Positions 21,764-29,364 of a stretch of DNA of 35,825 nt are shown here, piece by piece. This DNA comes from Treponema sp. Lineage in GTDB: Bacteria > Spirochaetota > Spirochaetia > Treponematales > Treponemataceae. The notes beneath the pieces are model-generated. The model had not been told where the DNA came from, searched no databases, and worked only from the letters and a program-made list of their open reading frames with translations. Each line of letters opens with the position of its first letter. Position 1 is the first letter of the stretch. The stretch spans positions 1-35,825 of the forward strand of contig JAKSTK010000006.1 of assembly GCA_024402615.1 (NCBI GenBank), given 5' to 3'. The translations under genes were made by a program, and so were the position numbers.

Positions 21764-22222
21764 ATGTGTGGTTGTGATGAAGCTGTGAATGTAAAGCTTA
21801 CTGTAGTTAATGACGGGAAAATTCCTGTTTTTAAGACTACTGGTGCTGCCTGTGCGGACTGTTATGCCCGTGGAACTAGTGACTTTTTGCTCACTATTCC
21901 TAGTTTTTCTACTGTGATTGTGCCGCTTGGGTTCAAGATGGAAATTCCTGAGGGTTATTATGCAGAAATACGACCTCGTTCCGGACTGAGTTCAAAAGGT
22001 ATTAATGTTGCGATTGGAACTATTGATTCTGATTATCGTGGTGAGGTTGGTGCGATTGTTACTAACATGAGTGTTGATGATTTTCAGGTTCATGGTGGTG
22101 ACAGAATAGCTCAGATTATGATTAAAAAAATTGTGAAATGGCACGGATTTTTAGTTGGTGAGGATTCTTTGAGTTCTACTGAGCGTGGTAACGGTGGATT
22201 TGGTTCTACTGGGAGTAAGTAG
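21764..22222 (+). CDS. dut: dUTP diphosphatase
   Basis: 152 residues with the five trimeric-dUTPase motifs in order: I 'AACADCYA' (residues about 28-35; a variant of AGYDL), II 'PRSGLSSKG' (71-79), III 'GTIDSDYRGEVGAI' (85-98), IV 'GGDRIAQIMI' (111-120) and V 'RGNGGFGSTG' near the C-terminus. It converts dUTP to dUMP, avoiding uracil in DNA and feeding thymidylate synthesis (ThyX-like gene downstream). GGAGG precedes ATG. Confidence 0.92.
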   Translation: MCGCDEAVNVKLTVVNDGKIPVFKTTGAACADCYARGTSDFLLTIPSFSTVIVPLGFKMEIPEGYYAEIRPRSGLSSKGINVAIGTIDSDYRGEVGAIVTNMSVDDFQVHGGDRIAQIMIKKIVKWHGFLVGEDSLSSTERGNGGFGSTGSK

Positions 22223-22707
22223 TGAATGTTTTTATTTATAAAAAATGGTCTGAAAACAAAAATGAACTCCTGGAACTGCTGAAAATTAATTTTCCGTATT
22301 CTTTTAGCATGGTAAGTGAGTTTATGAATGACAAAGTGTTTTGTGAGTATTATCTGAAGCACTTTAATTTTGGATTATTAAGAGACAGTGATTTTAATTA
22401 TATTGGGCTTCTGGCTTTTTATACTTACGATGATGTTTTTGCCGCTAAACCTTACGAGGCTAAAAGATATGACAGGGACATGACTAATAGAGTTTATGTT
22501 TCTTTGGTTGAAGTTGGTGAAAAGTGGCGTGGAAAAAAGCTTAGTGTTGATATGATTGAATTATTGCAGGAAAAATATCACGAAAAAATGATTTCTTTAA
22601 CTGCTAAAGATGACTGCATTTTGAATGATTTTTATTTGAAATGTGGTTATTTCAAAAAAGATTTTGATACTGACCGGGATTTATTTTATTTAAGAAATTA
22701 TAACTAA
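22222..22707 (+). CDS. GNAT-like acetyltransferase
   Basis: 161 residues; GTG start with GGGAG upstream, overlapping the dut stop by one base. The order 'RVYVSLVEVGEKWRGKKLS' (residues about 88-106; the V.V...RGKG-like acetyl-CoA-binding segment) and 'LTAKDDCILNDFYLKCGY' (about 131-148; typical ending N..a..fY.k.GF) is that of GNAT N-acetyltransferases. Substrate unknown. The RGKKLS form departs from the usual Q/RxxGxG/A, so activity is uncertain. Confidence 0.6.
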   Translation: MNVFIYKKWSENKNELLELLKINFPYSFSMVSEFMNDKVFCEYYLKHFNFGLLRDSDFNYIGLLAFYTYDDVFAAKPYEAKRYDRDMTNRVYVSLVEVGEKWRGKKLSVDMIELLQEKYHEKMISLTAKDDCILNDFYLKCGYFKKDFDTDRDLFYLRNYN

Positions 22708-22714
22708 CTAGTTT

Positions 22715-22732
22715 ACTACTTTTGAAAGTAGT
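22715..22732 (+). repeat. 18-bp palindrome family, copy 3
   Basis: ACTACTTTTGAAAGTAGT, exact. Lies 8 bp after the GNAT stop and 52 bp before the next ATG, upstream of a CACACAAAAAGGAG leader. No T-run follows. Confidence 0.85.
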
Positions 22733-22758
22733 GGATTTTGGTAGTTGTAAATAAATAA

Positions 22759-22772
22759 CACACAAAAAGGAG
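22759..22772 (+). promoter_or_regulatory. Conserved leader motif, copy 5 (CACACAAAAAGGAG)
   Basis: Exact 14-bp copy on the plus strand; provides the SD for the 22784 gene. The other functional copies are on the minus strand, so the motif is shared by the two gene arms. Confidence 0.65.
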
Positions 22773-22783
22773 ACTTAAAAAAA

Positions 22784-23077
22784 ATGAAAAACAGTTTGGC
22801 GGATTTGAATGATCATCTTTTTACCTGTCTGGAAGGTTTGATGGACGATGAGCTTAGTCCTGAGGCTTTGGAGAAAGAGATTAAAAGAGCAAATATGGTT
22901 ACAGGTGTTGCTCAGACTATTATTAACAATGCGAATGTACAGATTAATGCTTTGAAGCTTGTTAATAACGGTATTTTGAAAAAGACAGAGCTTCCTGAAA
23001 TGATTGCACCAAAGAATACCAGCGGTAGAAAACTTATTGGTATGGGGGGGGCAGATGCCGGGGAAGTATTGGACTGA
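22784..23077 (+). CDS. Unknown phage protein (97 residues)
   Basis: Preceded by leader copy 5. Helical, 'LFTCLEGLMDDELSPEALEKEIKRA' (landmarks CLEGLMDDELS and EIKRA) then 'VAQTIINNANVQINALKLV'. This pattern occurs in small unassigned proteins of temperate phages next to HNH or terminase genes. Overlaps the HNH gene by 23 bp. Confidence 0.5.
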   Translation: MKNSLADLNDHLFTCLEGLMDDELSPEALEKEIKRANMVTGVAQTIINNANVQINALKLVNNGILKKTELPEMIAPKNTSGRKLIGMGGADAGEVLD

Positions 23078-23987
23078 AGATAAGGTTGCTTTCCTTGGGT
23101 CTATTAGAGACGGAAAACGGAGTACTAAAGAACTGGCTGAGATTTGTTCTAAGGAGTTTGGGAGGGAATTTTCCGTTGGTGCAATTCAGACTGTCATTAA
23201 CCGCAATTTTGGGAGACGTTGCGTTAAAATCTGGACTAAGGAAAGGCTGGATTTTATACGGTCGATTTGTAAGGGAAAGTCTACAAGAGAAATTGCTGAA
23301 ATCTGTTCCAGGGAATTTGGATTTACCTGTACTGCCAGCTCGATTAAAAGTGTTATGAGTGCTCACAAGATTAAAAGCGGTTATAAGTATGACGGACGGG
23401 GAAATTTTATTTTTAACGAAGAACAGATTGAATGGATCAGCGAGAACAGAGTGGGAATAAGCTTTGAAGAGTGTACCAAAAGGTTCAATGAACATTTTGG
23501 CACTGACTTTAAGGTTAGTCAGGTACGGGGATTCTGCCATGCTCATCATCTTCCTAACGGGGTGGATTGCAGATTCAAGAAAGGAAACGTGAGCCACAAC
23601 AAGGGGAAAAAAGGAATAAGGTTTCCTGGAAGTGAAAAGGGTTGGTTCAAAAAAGGACATAAACCTCATAACACGGTTCCAGTAAATACTGAGGTTATTA
23701 CCAAGGATGGTTATATCAGTGTGAAGGTTAGTGAGCCTAACAACTGGGAGTTGAAACACAGGCTTGTGTGGATGCGGGCTAACGGTCCGATTCCTGAAGA
23801 CTGCTGTATTGGGTTTCTGGATAACAACAAACAGAATGTGGAGCTTAGTAATTTGATTATGATTAAGCGGAGTGAAATGAGTACGCTTAATCATCTGCAT
23901 TTACGAAGTGAGAATCCGGAAGTTACCAGGGCGGGTATTACTTTAGTAAAGATTAAAAGCCGATTAAGGGAGATTGAAAAGAAATGA
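23055..23987 (+). CDS. HNH endonuclease with N-terminal HTH repeats
   Basis: ATG 23055 is chosen because the G-rich GGGGGG lies just upstream. About 310 residues. The N-terminal 150 residues contain three repeats of a helix-turn-helix-like unit ('KSTREIAEICSREFGFTCTA' and two relatives), and residues about 210-290 an HNH_3-type module with 'KHRLVWMRANGPIPEDC', 'IGFLDNNKQN' and 'LSNLIMI'. It could be a free-standing homing enzyme or a packaging-associated nuclease. It lies among packaging and nucleotide genes. Confidence 0.75.
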   Translation: MPGKYWTEDKVAFLGSIRDGKRSTKELAEICSKEFGREFSVGAIQTVINRNFGRRCVKIWTKERLDFIRSICKGKSTREIAEICSREFGFTCTASSIKSVMSAHKIKSGYKYDGRGNFIFNEEQIEWISENRVGISFEECTKRFNEHFGTDFKVSQVRGFCHAHHLPNGVDCRFKKGNVSHNKGKKGIRFPGSEKGWFKKGHKPHNTVPVNTEVITKDGYISVKVSEPNNWELKHRLVWMRANGPIPEDCCIGFLDNNKQNVELSNLIMIKRSEMSTLNHLHLRSENPEVTRAGITLVKIKSRLREIEKK

Positions 23988-24133
23988 GCGGTAGAAATGA
24001 CAGAAAAATCAGGAAAGAAGTTAAGGGTGTTTATATTAAAGCTCAGGAAGTGCTTTACGAAAACATTAAAAAAATGAGCTTTGGCAAAAGGCTTAGATTT
24101 GCTTTTATGATTATTTTTAAGCGGTTGAAGTAA
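23984..24133 (+). CDS. Unknown 49-residue basic protein
   Basis: Read by hand; ATG overlaps the HNH stop (ATGA). Strongly basic (many Lys/Arg), ending 'RLRFAFMIIFKRLK', an amphipathic or membrane-associated helix. The stop codon TAA overlaps the first base of palindrome copy 4. No family recognised. Confidence 0.45.
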   Translation: MSGRNDRKIRKEVKGVYIKAQEVLYENIKKMSFGKRLRFAFMIIFKRLK

Positions 24134-24150
24134 CTACTTTTGAAAGTAGT
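24133..24150 (+). repeat. 18-bp palindrome family, copy 4 (abuts SD)
   Basis: ACTACTTTTGAAAGTAGT, exact, followed without a gap by the AGGAGG Shine-Dalgarno of the next gene. Confidence 0.85.
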
Positions 24151-24161
24151 AGGAGGTAGTT

Positions 24162-24356
24162 TTGCTTTACTGGACTGATGATTCAAGAGGAATGAAAGAA
24201 ATTCCTTTTGTGTTTAATAATAAAAATCCTGAATGTAAGGAACACTGTCCTTTTAAGGATAAGGTATTTTCTGTTTGTTCCTGTGGATTTTTAAAAATGA
24301 AAGAAATGGGTTGTATTACTACTTTTGAAAGTAGTGAGGAAAAAGAAAATGGTTGA
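24162..24356 (+). CDS. Small cysteine-rich protein (TTG start)
   Basis: 64 residues; TTG start 6 bp after AGGAGG. Residues 25-45 contain C-x3-C...C-x-C ('CKEHC', 'CSC'), suggesting a metal-binding site. The 3' end encodes palindrome copy 5 ('ITTFESSEE'). No family recognised. Confidence 0.5.
   Translation: MLYWTDDSRGMKEIPFVFNNKNPECKEHCPFKDKVFSVCSCGFLKMKEMGCITTFESSEEKENG
24318..24335 (+). repeat. 18-bp palindrome family, copy 5 (inside a gene, before next SD)
   Basis: ACTACTTTTGAAAGTAGT, exact, within the 3' end of the 24162-24356 gene and directly before the GAGGA of the ThyX-like gene. The coding frame has had to accept it. Confidence 0.85.
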
Positions 24357-24882
24357 AGTTTCTATGACTACTTTTCCACGGGATGAAGACTGGATTGAGG
24401 TTAAGAGACGGGCTTTAATTACTGTGGGTAAGGATATTAAAAACGCTCCTGATTTAGACTGGAAGAAAGCTATGATTGAATGCAGGCACAGTCCTTTAAG
24501 ATGGATCCGCTTTAGCTTTACCTTCAGGAATTTGCCGTATTACATAAGCGTGCATTTTGTACGGCACCATGTGGCTATTGAAAAGTATGTGAGAAGTCAG
24601 AGAAATGACAGGCAGAGTGAATACAACAGGGAAAAGGCTCCTCAGGATGCTCCGGTTGATATGATTATGGATTTTAACGGAGAGAGTCTTCTGGAGTTCT
24701 TTAACAAACGGCTTTGTCATTGTGCGGCTAAAGAAACACGGGATGTGGTGGATTTGATGGTTATGCTTGTTCGGGAAGAGTGTCCTGAATATGCAGATTT
24801 TATTGAGCCGATGTGTTACAGACAGGGTGGAGTCTGTCACGAGTTTAAGAGTTGCGGGCTATATAAGAATTATAAAAAGTAA
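24349..24882 (+). CDS. ThyX-like flavin-dependent thymidylate synthase
   Basis: ATG 24349 follows GAGGA. 177 residues. 'PYYISVHFVRHHVAIEKYVR' (residues about 64-83), 'SQRNDRQSEYNREKAPQDAP' and 'RLCHCAAKETRDV' match the ThyX layout. The core signature is not canonical: RHH with Ser one residue later than in RHRx7S. The function is methylation of dUMP to dTMP with methylene-folate and FAD. Fits the neighbouring dUTPase. Overlaps the previous gene by 8 bp. The non-canonical motif leaves some doubt. Confidence 0.65.
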   Translation: MVEVSMTTFPRDEDWIEVKRRALITVGKDIKNAPDLDWKKAMIECRHSPLRWIRFSFTFRNLPYYISVHFVRHHVAIEKYVRSQRNDRQSEYNREKAPQDAPVDMIMDFNGESLLEFFNKRLCHCAAKETRDVVDLMVMLVREECPEYADFIEPMCYRQGGVCHEFKSCGLYKNYKK

Positions 24883-24897
24883 CTGGAGGGAGTTAGT

Positions 24898-26877
24898 TTG
24901 CAATGCAGGATATTACAGCAGGATATTGATTTTTTATCTCATGGTTTTGAAAAGCTTACTGCCAAAAGAAGCTTTATGCTGCCAACTGAATATGCAGAAC
25001 AGGTGCGTTATCTGGATAAAGATTTGACTCCTTTTCCTGGTAAGTTCAGTTTTAAGACAGTGCCATATTTTAGAGAAATTGTTGATTGTTTTAGTCCTGC
25101 AAGTAATGTTCAGAAAGTTTATGTTATGAAAGGAAATCAGCTGGGTGCTACAACTGATATTCTGGAAAATGTAATGCTTTACTGCATCGGTTGTAATCCT
25201 AGTCCTATTTTATATATTCTGCCTGATGATGACATGGCTAAAAAAGCTATGGAAACCAAAATTGACAAGATGATTGACTCATCTGGTTTGCGTGGTAACA
25301 TTTTTGCTCAGACTAAAAAAGCTGCAGGGGCTAGAAATACAGGTGATACTGCCAACAAAAAAGAATTTGTGGGCGGGTATCTTCATGCGGTTGGTGGTCG
25401 TTCCGGTAACAGATTCCGTAACTTCTCTTACAAGATTGTTCTTGTGGACGAGTTGGACGGTATGACTGAAAATATTAAGGGCGAAGGTACGATGGAAGAT
25501 CTTGCCATTGCCCGTAGTGATGCTTACCCTAATACAAGAAAAATCTATTTTGGTTCTACTCCTACTGTTGAACAGACGAGTAAGATTTTTAGGCTTTTTA
25601 AAAGTGGGGACCAGAGATATTATTATATTCCTTGCAAGCATTGTGGTGAAATGCAGCCTTTGGAGTGGGCAATCTGGAACGAAACTAAAGATAAACAGAT
25701 TGGTGGAATTGTCTGGGAAAATGACGAAGACTTTAATCCAATAATGGAAACTGTGGCTTATAAGTGCCCTCATTGTGGTGGGCTTATGAAAAATTATGAT
25801 AAAGCTTTAATCATGGATAAAGGGGAATGGAGAGCCACTAAAAAAACTGATGAAGAAGGAAGTAGAAGCTATCATATAAGTCCGTTGTATAATCCACCGG
25901 GAATGCTTTCCTGGGAAGATATTGTAAAGCTTTGGGCTAAATGCTGGGATATTAAGAATAACAGAATTAAAGACAAAGAAGCTTACAGAACTTTCAGAAA
26001 CCTTAAACAGGGATTGCCATTCAGGGAACAGAACGACCAGATCAGACGTGAACGGGCTATGATGCACAGACGTTTTGGATGGGCCAAAGGTAAAATTCCT
26101 AATGTTATGGCTATTAACGATGCCGGTTCTCCTTGCTGGATTGTGTGCTGTTCTGTGGACGTTCAGAAGGATTGTCTTTTTGTGGACGTGAAAGGTTATG
26201 GTGCAATGGGTGTTACCTGGACTATTGATGCATTCAGGATTGATGGTCCTACTGAAGATTTTTATGGTGTTTGGGACACTCTGGCAAAGTTTATTGAACA
26301 GACGATTTACGAAAGTGATGACGGCCACCATTACAGAATTGCTATTACTCTTGTAGACTCAGGACATTATACGGACTGGGTTTATGCTTTTTGTGCCCGT
26401 TTCTCTGCTGGCGTTTATGCCTGTAAGGGTACTGACTGGATTAAAAACGGTGAAACTTACCAGTTGTTCCAGAAGAAAACTCTGGAAAGTATTGGTTTAC
26501 CTCTTGCATATCATGTTAATACGGGTAAGCTTAAAGATAGAATTGCCAGGGCAATGAATATGCTGCAATGGGATGAGGGAACTAAACAGCCTGACTGGTT
26601 CCCTAACTTTCCTGAAGATTTCCACGATGACTACTTTAGAATGTTTGAAGCTGAAGAGAAAGTGGAAGAGTTTGACAAAAAGACTAATAAATATATCCGT
26701 ACTGTGTGGAAAGCTAAACCTGGAATGCCTAACCACTTTTTTGATACTTACGTTTATAACCTTGCTGCCTTGGAAATTTTTGCGGATGATATTTGCCGTA
26801 ATGACTTACGGATTAATATGCTGGATTGGGATGCGTTCTGGCGTTATGCAGCTTATGGAGCATTCAGGGTGGACTAA
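24898..26877 (+). CDS. Terminase large subunit (gpA/lambda-type)
   Basis: 659 residues, TTG start 7 bp after GGAGGG. Walker A-like 'MKGNQLGATT' (residues 77-86), Walker B 'KIVLVDELDGM' (about 179-189), 'IYFGSTPTVE' coupling motif, a zinc knuckle ('CKHCGEMQ' ... 'CPHCGG') near residues 245-300, and a C-terminal nuclease region with 'VVDVQKDCLFVDVKGYG'-like strand (SVDVQKD and VDVKGYG) and 'GMPNHFFDTYVYNLAALEIF'. This is the GpA family, which cuts and pumps concatemeric DNA into proheads. The next gene follows by overlapping stop/start. Confidence 0.9.
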   Translation: MQCRILQQDIDFLSHGFEKLTAKRSFMLPTEYAEQVRYLDKDLTPFPGKFSFKTVPYFREIVDCFSPASNVQKVYVMKGNQLGATTDILENVMLYCIGCNPSPILYILPDDDMAKKAMETKIDKMIDSSGLRGNIFAQTKKAAGARNTGDTANKKEFVGGYLHAVGGRSGNRFRNFSYKIVLVDELDGMTENIKGEGTMEDLAIARSDAYPNTRKIYFGSTPTVEQTSKIFRLFKSGDQRYYYIPCKHCGEMQPLEWAIWNETKDKQIGGIVWENDEDFNPIMETVAYKCPHCGGLMKNYDKALIMDKGEWRATKKTDEEGSRSYHISPLYNPPGMLSWEDIVKLWAKCWDIKNNRIKDKEAYRTFRNLKQGLPFREQNDQIRRERAMMHRRFGWAKGKIPNVMAINDAGSPCWIVCCSVDVQKDCLFVDVKGYGAMGVTWTIDAFRIDGPTEDFYGVWDTLAKFIEQTIYESDDGHHYRIAITLVDSGHYTDWVYAFCARFSAGVYACKGTDWIKNGETYQLFQKKTLESIGLPLAYHVNTGKLKDRIARAMNMLQWDEGTKQPDWFPNFPEDFHDDYFRMFEAEEKVEEFDKKTNKYIRTVWKAKPGMPNHFFDTYVYNLAALEIFADDICRNDLRINMLDWDAFWRYAAYGAFRVD

Positions 26878-27032
26878 TGGATAAAACTCCGGAAGACAAA
26901 ATAAAGAAAGACTCAGAGAATGAAAAAATCTTTAATGAAGCTTTTGACAAGGAAGTTAAAGACAATGAGTTTGAAATTCTTCTGGAGTGGTGGGAAGATG
27001 GTTATGATGATCATGGATTGATAGAGCTTTAA
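26877..27032 (+). CDS. Unknown 51-residue acidic protein
   Basis: ATG overlaps the TerL stop (TAATG). Very acidic ('NEAFDKEVKDNEFEILLEWW'). Possibly a TerL cofactor by position. A terminator cluster follows. Confidence 0.5.
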   Translation: MDKTPEDKIKKDSENEKIFNEAFDKEVKDNEFEILLEWWEDGYDDHGLIEL

Positions 27033-27079
27033 TTTTTATGATATATTCTAAAAAGGAGCTTTCTCCTTATGGTGATAGT

Positions 27080-27093
27080 CTCCTTTTTGTGTG
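27080..27093 (-). promoter_or_regulatory. Conserved leader motif, copy 6 (orphan)
   Basis: Reverse-strand exact copy with no minus-strand gene beyond it. AAAAAGGAG (27050-27058) forms an inverted repeat with CTCCTTTTT. It may be a relic or part of a hairpin in the plus-strand mRNA. Confidence 0.5.
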
Positions 27094-27095
27094 AA

Positions 27096-27129
27096 GAAGC
27101 CTCTGGCGTTGCCAGGGGCTTCTTTTTTT
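27096..27129 (+). terminator. Intrinsic terminator downstream of TerL
   Basis: GAAGCCTCTGGC-GTT-GCCAGGGGCTTC with one G-T pair, followed by seven T. Separates TerL from the fibre/lysis transcripts. Confidence 0.88.
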
Positions 27130-27134
27130 ATGAT

Positions 27135-27142
27135 TGTTGATA
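27135..27142 (+). promoter_or_regulatory. TGTTGATA element, copy 1 (candidate promoter box)
   Basis: TGTTGATACTTTTT follows the terminator and precedes the 27196 gene; the same TGTTGATA is found at 30746 and 34440, each in front of a gene start after a terminator or divergent gap. -35-like; the matching -10 box is unclear. Confidence 0.4.
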
Positions 27143-27195
27143 CTTTTTGAACTTAAATTATTGCATAATTTTTAAAATATTAAGTGAGGTGTGCA

Positions 27196-27459
27196 ATGAT
27201 AACTAATGTAAGCCAGGCTTTTGACGGTCATATTTACGAAGCAGGAGAAGATATTCCTGATTTAGGCAGTTTTGCGAACACAAGTTCAAAGAAAGGTTCT
27301 TGGGAATATTTTGGACTTTCCAAGGATGTAAATAAACTTCCAACTGTTGCAAAGTATCCAAAGTATAAAGATTTACCAACTGGAGCTATTGCTTACTGTA
27401 TTGATAACGGTGAGCTTTATATGTATGAGAAAACAACTGACTCATGGATTAAGCAGTAA
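27196..27459 (+). CDS. Unknown structural/fibre-associated protein
   Basis: ATG 27196 has GTGAGGTG upstream. 87 residues, with 'PTGAIAYCIDNGELYMYEKT' near the C-terminus, an ending common in short phage proteins that accompany fibre genes ('AyciDtg.vYmy...W'). It is followed by the collagen-like fibre gene 10 bp on. Confidence 0.5.
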   Translation: MITNVSQAFDGHIYEAGEDIPDLGSFANTSSKKGSWEYFGLSKDVNKLPTVAKYPKYKDLPTGAIAYCIDNGELYMYEKTTDSWIKQ

Positions 27460-27469
27460 GGAGTAGAAC

Positions 27470-28970
27470 ATGGATGTAATAACACTTGCTCTTGCTAAAA
27501 AAATACACTGAAGAAACTGTGAAGGGTGGCGGTGCTTTAAAAGGGGCTAACTGTACAATTAAGAGTATTGAAGCTGTTCCAGAAGGCAATAAAGTTACTT
27601 TTGAATGGACTTTAACCGACGGTTCTAAAAAGACTGATTTTATTATTATTAAAGATGGCGTTGACGGCAAAGACGGTAAAGACGGCATTGATGGTATTGA
27701 TGGTGAAAAAGGTGATAAGGGAGATCAGGGGGATAAGGGAATTGGTATTGAAAGTATTACAAAGAAATCTTCTGCCGGTCTTGTGGATACTTACCTGATT
27801 GTTTTTACTGATGGAACTGAAAGCAGTTTTGACGTTGTGAACGGTGCAAATATTACAAAAACTTCTCAGCTGGAAAACGACAGTAATTTTATTACAAACA
27901 TTGTAAATAACCTTCTGAATTATTACACAAAGGATGAAGTTTATACCAAGGCTAATATTGATGAACTTCTGCGTAATATTGGGGCTGGCCTTTCGGTTAG
28001 GATTGTTGCAGCTTTACCTACTGAAGAAATAAGCGGTACTACAATTTATCTGATTAAGACTTCGGGCAACAATTACAATCAGTATATGTGGATTGACAAT
28101 GCCTGGGCAAACTTGGGTTCTACTACTGTTGATTTGTCGAATTATTACACAAAAGATAAAGTTGATGAGATTCTTTTGGGATATGTGACAAAAGATGAAC
28201 TTGCCTCTGTTTTGATTGATTATGTGAAGAAATCAGAACTTGCAAAGGTTGCTACTTCTAATGATTACAACGATCTTGATAATCTTCCTGAAATTCCTGA
28301 TGTTTCTGGTATTAAACCTTATACAAACGTTTTGCAAGATTCTGAAAATACTGCTCCTACTTCTAAAGCTCTGTATGATGCAGTTTCGGGAATTAATTCA
28401 GAGGTTGAAAAGAAAGCTGATTCTGATGATGTTCCAACTAAAGTTACTGACCTGGAAGATGCTGAGGATTATGCTAAAAGTTCTGATGTAGGAAATATTT
28501 CAGAGCTTAAAACTACCGATAAATCCTCGGCTGTTGCTGCAATCAATGAGATAAATGATTCTTTAGTGGACATTGAGAATGATATAGGTGATTTGTCAAA
28601 ATTGGAAACAGAAGCAAAAACAGACCTTGTTTCTGCTATCAATGAAGCAAAAGAAAGTGGTGGTGGCGGTGGAAGTGATGAGTATTCCACAGAAGAAGTA
28701 AAGACAAATAAAGTGTGGATTGATGGGAACCCTATTTATAGGAAGATTGTGGTTGCAGACCGTAGTGTTGGTTCTAGTGCTTGGGGAGTAGTTTGTGCTA
28801 ATAAATTATTATTCGTTAAACAACTTATCAGTGTTGGACAAACACGAGGAAGTTATTTTATTAATTGTCTTGCACAAGTAACTGCAGATGGAAATGTTTC
28901 TACTTATTCTTTGGCTGGAACTGCTATTAATGACAAATTTATTCTTGAATACACAAAAACCACAGATTAA
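27470..28970 (+). CDS. Collagen-like tail fibre protein with A7 frameshift near its start
   Basis: The natural start is ATG 27470 (AGGAG 6 bp upstream), reading MDVITLALAKK, but an A7 run (27497-27503) puts that frame into a TGA at 27509. The rest (about 490 residues) stays open in the frame that begins with TTG 27486, joined in 'AKK-YTEETV'. Removing one A restores a single 500-codon frame. After the N-terminal domain comes a collagen-like GxY stretch ('DGVDGKDGKDGIDGIDG'), two 'YYTKDEV' coiled repeats, and a Gly-rich linker (GGGGGS) before a C-terminal beta-domain. It is likely a host-binding fibre. It could be slippage-controlled, phase-variable, or a sequencing error. Confidence 0.7.
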
Positions 28971-29034
28971 CATTGTCCACTAAATGTTCCAAAGATGGGG
29001 AAACACATAACTAAGAATTAAAAAGGGTGAAGAA

Positions 29035-29364
29035 ATGGAAATTGATGTTTTGTTACAGAATGTAACTATTGCGGCTTTTGCCTGCGTGGGTCTTATTGAA
29101 ACTTTGAAGAGTTTTTTTAGGACTGAAAAAAAATGGATTTATGCGGTTGTTATGATTCCGCTTTCTGTGGGCTGTTATTTTGCGGTTTTGTATCTGCCAC
29201 CTTGGGTTATTGGCGGGATGCTTACTATTGCTGCCTGCCAGATTGGGTATCAGACTATTGTGCAGACATTTCATGCGTTGGTGAAGATGATTGGGAATAA
29301 GGCGGCTGGGGTAAGTACAGCTGTGGACTGTGAGGGAAAAGATGAAACCGTGGGAACTGTTTAA
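29035..29364 (+). CDS. Holin-like membrane protein
   Basis: 109 residues; AAGGGTGA before ATG. Three likely membrane segments at residues about 8-23, 35-53 and 57-75, with a charged C-terminus. Size, topology and position before a hydrolase fit a phage holin. The C-terminus overlaps the lipase gene start. Confidence 0.6.
   Translation: MEIDVLLQNVTIAAFACVGLIETLKSFFRTEKKWIYAVVMIPLSVGCYFAVLYLPPWVIGGMLTIAACQIGYQTIVQTFHALVKMIGNKAAGVSTAVDCEGKDETVGTV

Noticed and set aside
23034-23900. Long minus-strand frame opposite the HNH gene
   Set aside because: It is the antisense shadow of the HNH gene: no SD, unlikely composition, while the plus-strand frame has a clear domain.
27470-28970. Second DGR target in the collagen-like fibre
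   Set aside because: I compared its 3' end with TR and found no shared stretch; the C-terminal domain lacks the GGSW and NIG landmarks of the lectin fold. Only one VR is present in the window.
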